The notes beneath the pieces were generated by a model. That model searched no databases, was not told the origin of the DNA, and worked only from the letters and a program-made list of their open reading frames with translations. The translations under genes and the position numbers were made by a program. Shown here in pieces: positions 63,095-64,000 of a stretch of DNA of 64,000 nucleotides. Source of the stretch: JANRKT01 sp033763355 (GTDB lineage: Bacteria; Bacteroidota; Bacteroidia; Chitinophagales; Chitinophagaceae). Each line of letters starts with the position of its first letter. The stretch's first letter is position 1. The stretch is from contig JANRKT010000070.1 in NCBI GenBank assembly GCA_033763355.1, forward strand, positions 16,881 through 80,880, read 5' to 3'.

Positions 63095-63778
63095 ATGAAA
63101 ACATTAACCAGGGAAGAACAAAAAAAAATCACCCCCCGCAAGGCCATTGAAATTTTACGCCACGGAAATAACAGGTTTATGAATAACCTGAAAGCAAACC
63201 GCAACCTTCTGGAACAAGTTAATGAAACGAGTAAAGGACAATATCCTTTTGCTGTTATTTTAAGCTGTATAGACAGCCGGACTTCCGCTGAATTGATTTT
63301 TGATCAGGGCTTGGGAGATATTTTTTCAATCCGGATTGCCGGAAATATTGCTAATACAGATATCCTTGGAAGCATGGAGTTTGCCTGCAAGCTGTCGGGT
63401 TCCAAACTGATTGTGGTTTTGGGTCATACCAATTGCGGGGCTATAAAAGGAGCTTGCGACCAGGTTGAAATGGGCAACCTGACAGAATTGCTATCAAAAC
63501 TCCAGCCCGCTGTTTACCAGGAAAAAGAAACCAAAGCCCAGAGAAACTCTTCAAACAGCGAATTTGTTGAGAATGTGGCGGTAATTAATGTGAAAAGAAC
63601 GGTAAACAATATTATCGAACGAAGTTATATTATTGAACAGATGATTGAAAACGGAGAGATAGGATTAGTAGGGGGCATGTACAACATTAAATCTGGTAAG
63701 GTAGAGTTTTATGACGATGTTGAATATATTAAAGATGAGCTGAACCCTGAGTTTAGTTTGGCAAAACTGAAACATTAA
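63095..63778 (+). CDS. Beta-carbonic anhydrase, paralogue of the 60.5-kb gene
   Basis: The 227-residue protein has the same active-site positions as its neighbour: Cys58, Asp60, Arg62 (SCIDSR) and His111, Cys114 (GHTNCGAIK). The two differ in length by only four residues. It is 13 bp downstream of the SulP gene, hence in one operon. It may supply or use bicarbonate moved by the transporter. Confidence 0.93.
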   Translation: MKTLTREEQKKITPRKAIEILRHGNNRFMNNLKANRNLLEQVNETSKGQYPFAVILSCIDSRTSAELIFDQGLGDIFSIRIAGNIANTDILGSMEFACKLSGSKLIVVLGHTNCGAIKGACDQVEMGNLTELLSKLQPAVYQEKETKAQRNSSNSEFVENVAVINVKRTVNNIIERSYIIEQMIENGEIGLVGGMYNIKSGKVEFYDDVEYIKDELNPEFSLAKLKH

Positions 63779-63843
63779 GACTGTTGGATACAGGTGCAAA
63801 TGCAGTAGTTGTTAAATCGAATATCGAAGACAGTCAAAAATTA

Positions 63844-64000
63844 CTAATTTTCATTATCAATCTCTGCAGAACTTTCCGGCAGGTGATCATATTCTCCTTT
63901 AAATGCATACCAGCCAAATATAACCAGGCCTGCGGCAATGGGTATAAAAATGAATACAAAAACACCCCATTGAATTTTGGTATCTATTACAGGGTTTTTA
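63844..64000 (-). CDS. Small membrane protein (5' partial)
   Basis: A minus-strand frame, open at the right window edge, ends in TAG at 63844. The visible 51 residues contain one transmembrane helix (GVFVFIFIPIAAGLVIFGWY) between charged flanks (TKIQW; KGEYDHLPESSAEIDNEN). The start lies outside the window. Function unknown. Confidence 0.5.
   Translation of the reverse strand, partial: KNPVIDTKIQWGVFVFIFIPIAAGLVIFGWYAFKGEYDHLPESSAEIDNEN

Overview
The window reads as chromosomal DNA of a Bacteroidota bacterium, most likely of the Chitinophagaceae. The evidence is Bacteroidota-style promoters (TTG, about 19-21 bp, TAnnTTTG) with few Shine-Dalgarno sequences, a secreted protein with a type IX secretion sorting domain, the gliding ABC ATPase GldA, tandem FG-GAP/ASPIC lipoproteins, a methionine synthase split into two genes, a 34-residue bTHX ribosomal protein gene, and a SigZ-containing arsenic operon. 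Nearly every gene is housekeeping or common accessory content. I see no phage, transposase, CRISPR array or rRNA operon.

Layout. 1-6.9 kb: two tandem FG-GAP/ASPIC surface proteins (the first cut by the window edge), an SRPBCC/GyrI-like protein and a small hypothetical. 7.1-13.9 kb: rplM-rpsI-rpsB-tsf, then a glycine-rich T9SS cargo gene placed between tsf and pyrH, then pdxH and a tiny bTHX gene. 14-25.2 kb, all minus strand: HU, a DUF4286 protein, exonuclease III, split metH with a long leader holding two tiny ORFs, recR, an Ig-like lipoprotein and a UvrD-type helicase fused to an iron-sulfur nuclease. 25.2-34.2 kb: a candidate small RNA, TPR proteins, tRNA-Arg(CCU), acyl-CoA synthetase, serC plus a DUF1015 gene, a phospholipase C/nuclease-like protein and a DUF502 membrane protein. 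34.3-41.3 kb: TetR-TolC-adaptor-RND efflux operon with a clear operator. 42.3-45.4 kb: arsR-arsM-sigZ-arsN2-arsC, preceded by three palindromes, and followed by a second candidate small transcript on the other strand. 45.4-57.5 kb: Bax inhibitor-1 protein, deacetylase, dipeptidase, a 2-oxoacid:acceptor oxidoreductase alpha subunit without its beta partner, periplasmic RidA, a beta-barrel protein, oxidoreductase plus nucleoside-type MFS transporter, nth, an FtsB-like protein and a seven-bladed FG-GAP protein. 57.7-64 kb: gldA-eno, then a carbonic anhydrase / SulP transporter / carbonic anhydrase cluster.

The most interesting signals are regulatory. The metH leader has a well-formed promoter about 270 nt upstream, a cysteine-rich 22-codon ORF, a GC hairpin and a second 15-codon ORF, with the three start/stop junctions overlapping by single bases. 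Several genes (pyrH, recR, gldA, korA) have the -7 box only 4-5 nt from the start codon, which implies leaderless mRNAs. Two promoter-to-terminator units (25.5 kb plus strand; 45.2 kb minus strand) contain no established gene. GC-rich palindromic repeats lie in frame inside at least two coding regions. Functions are assigned from family features recognised by eye; no database search was possible.
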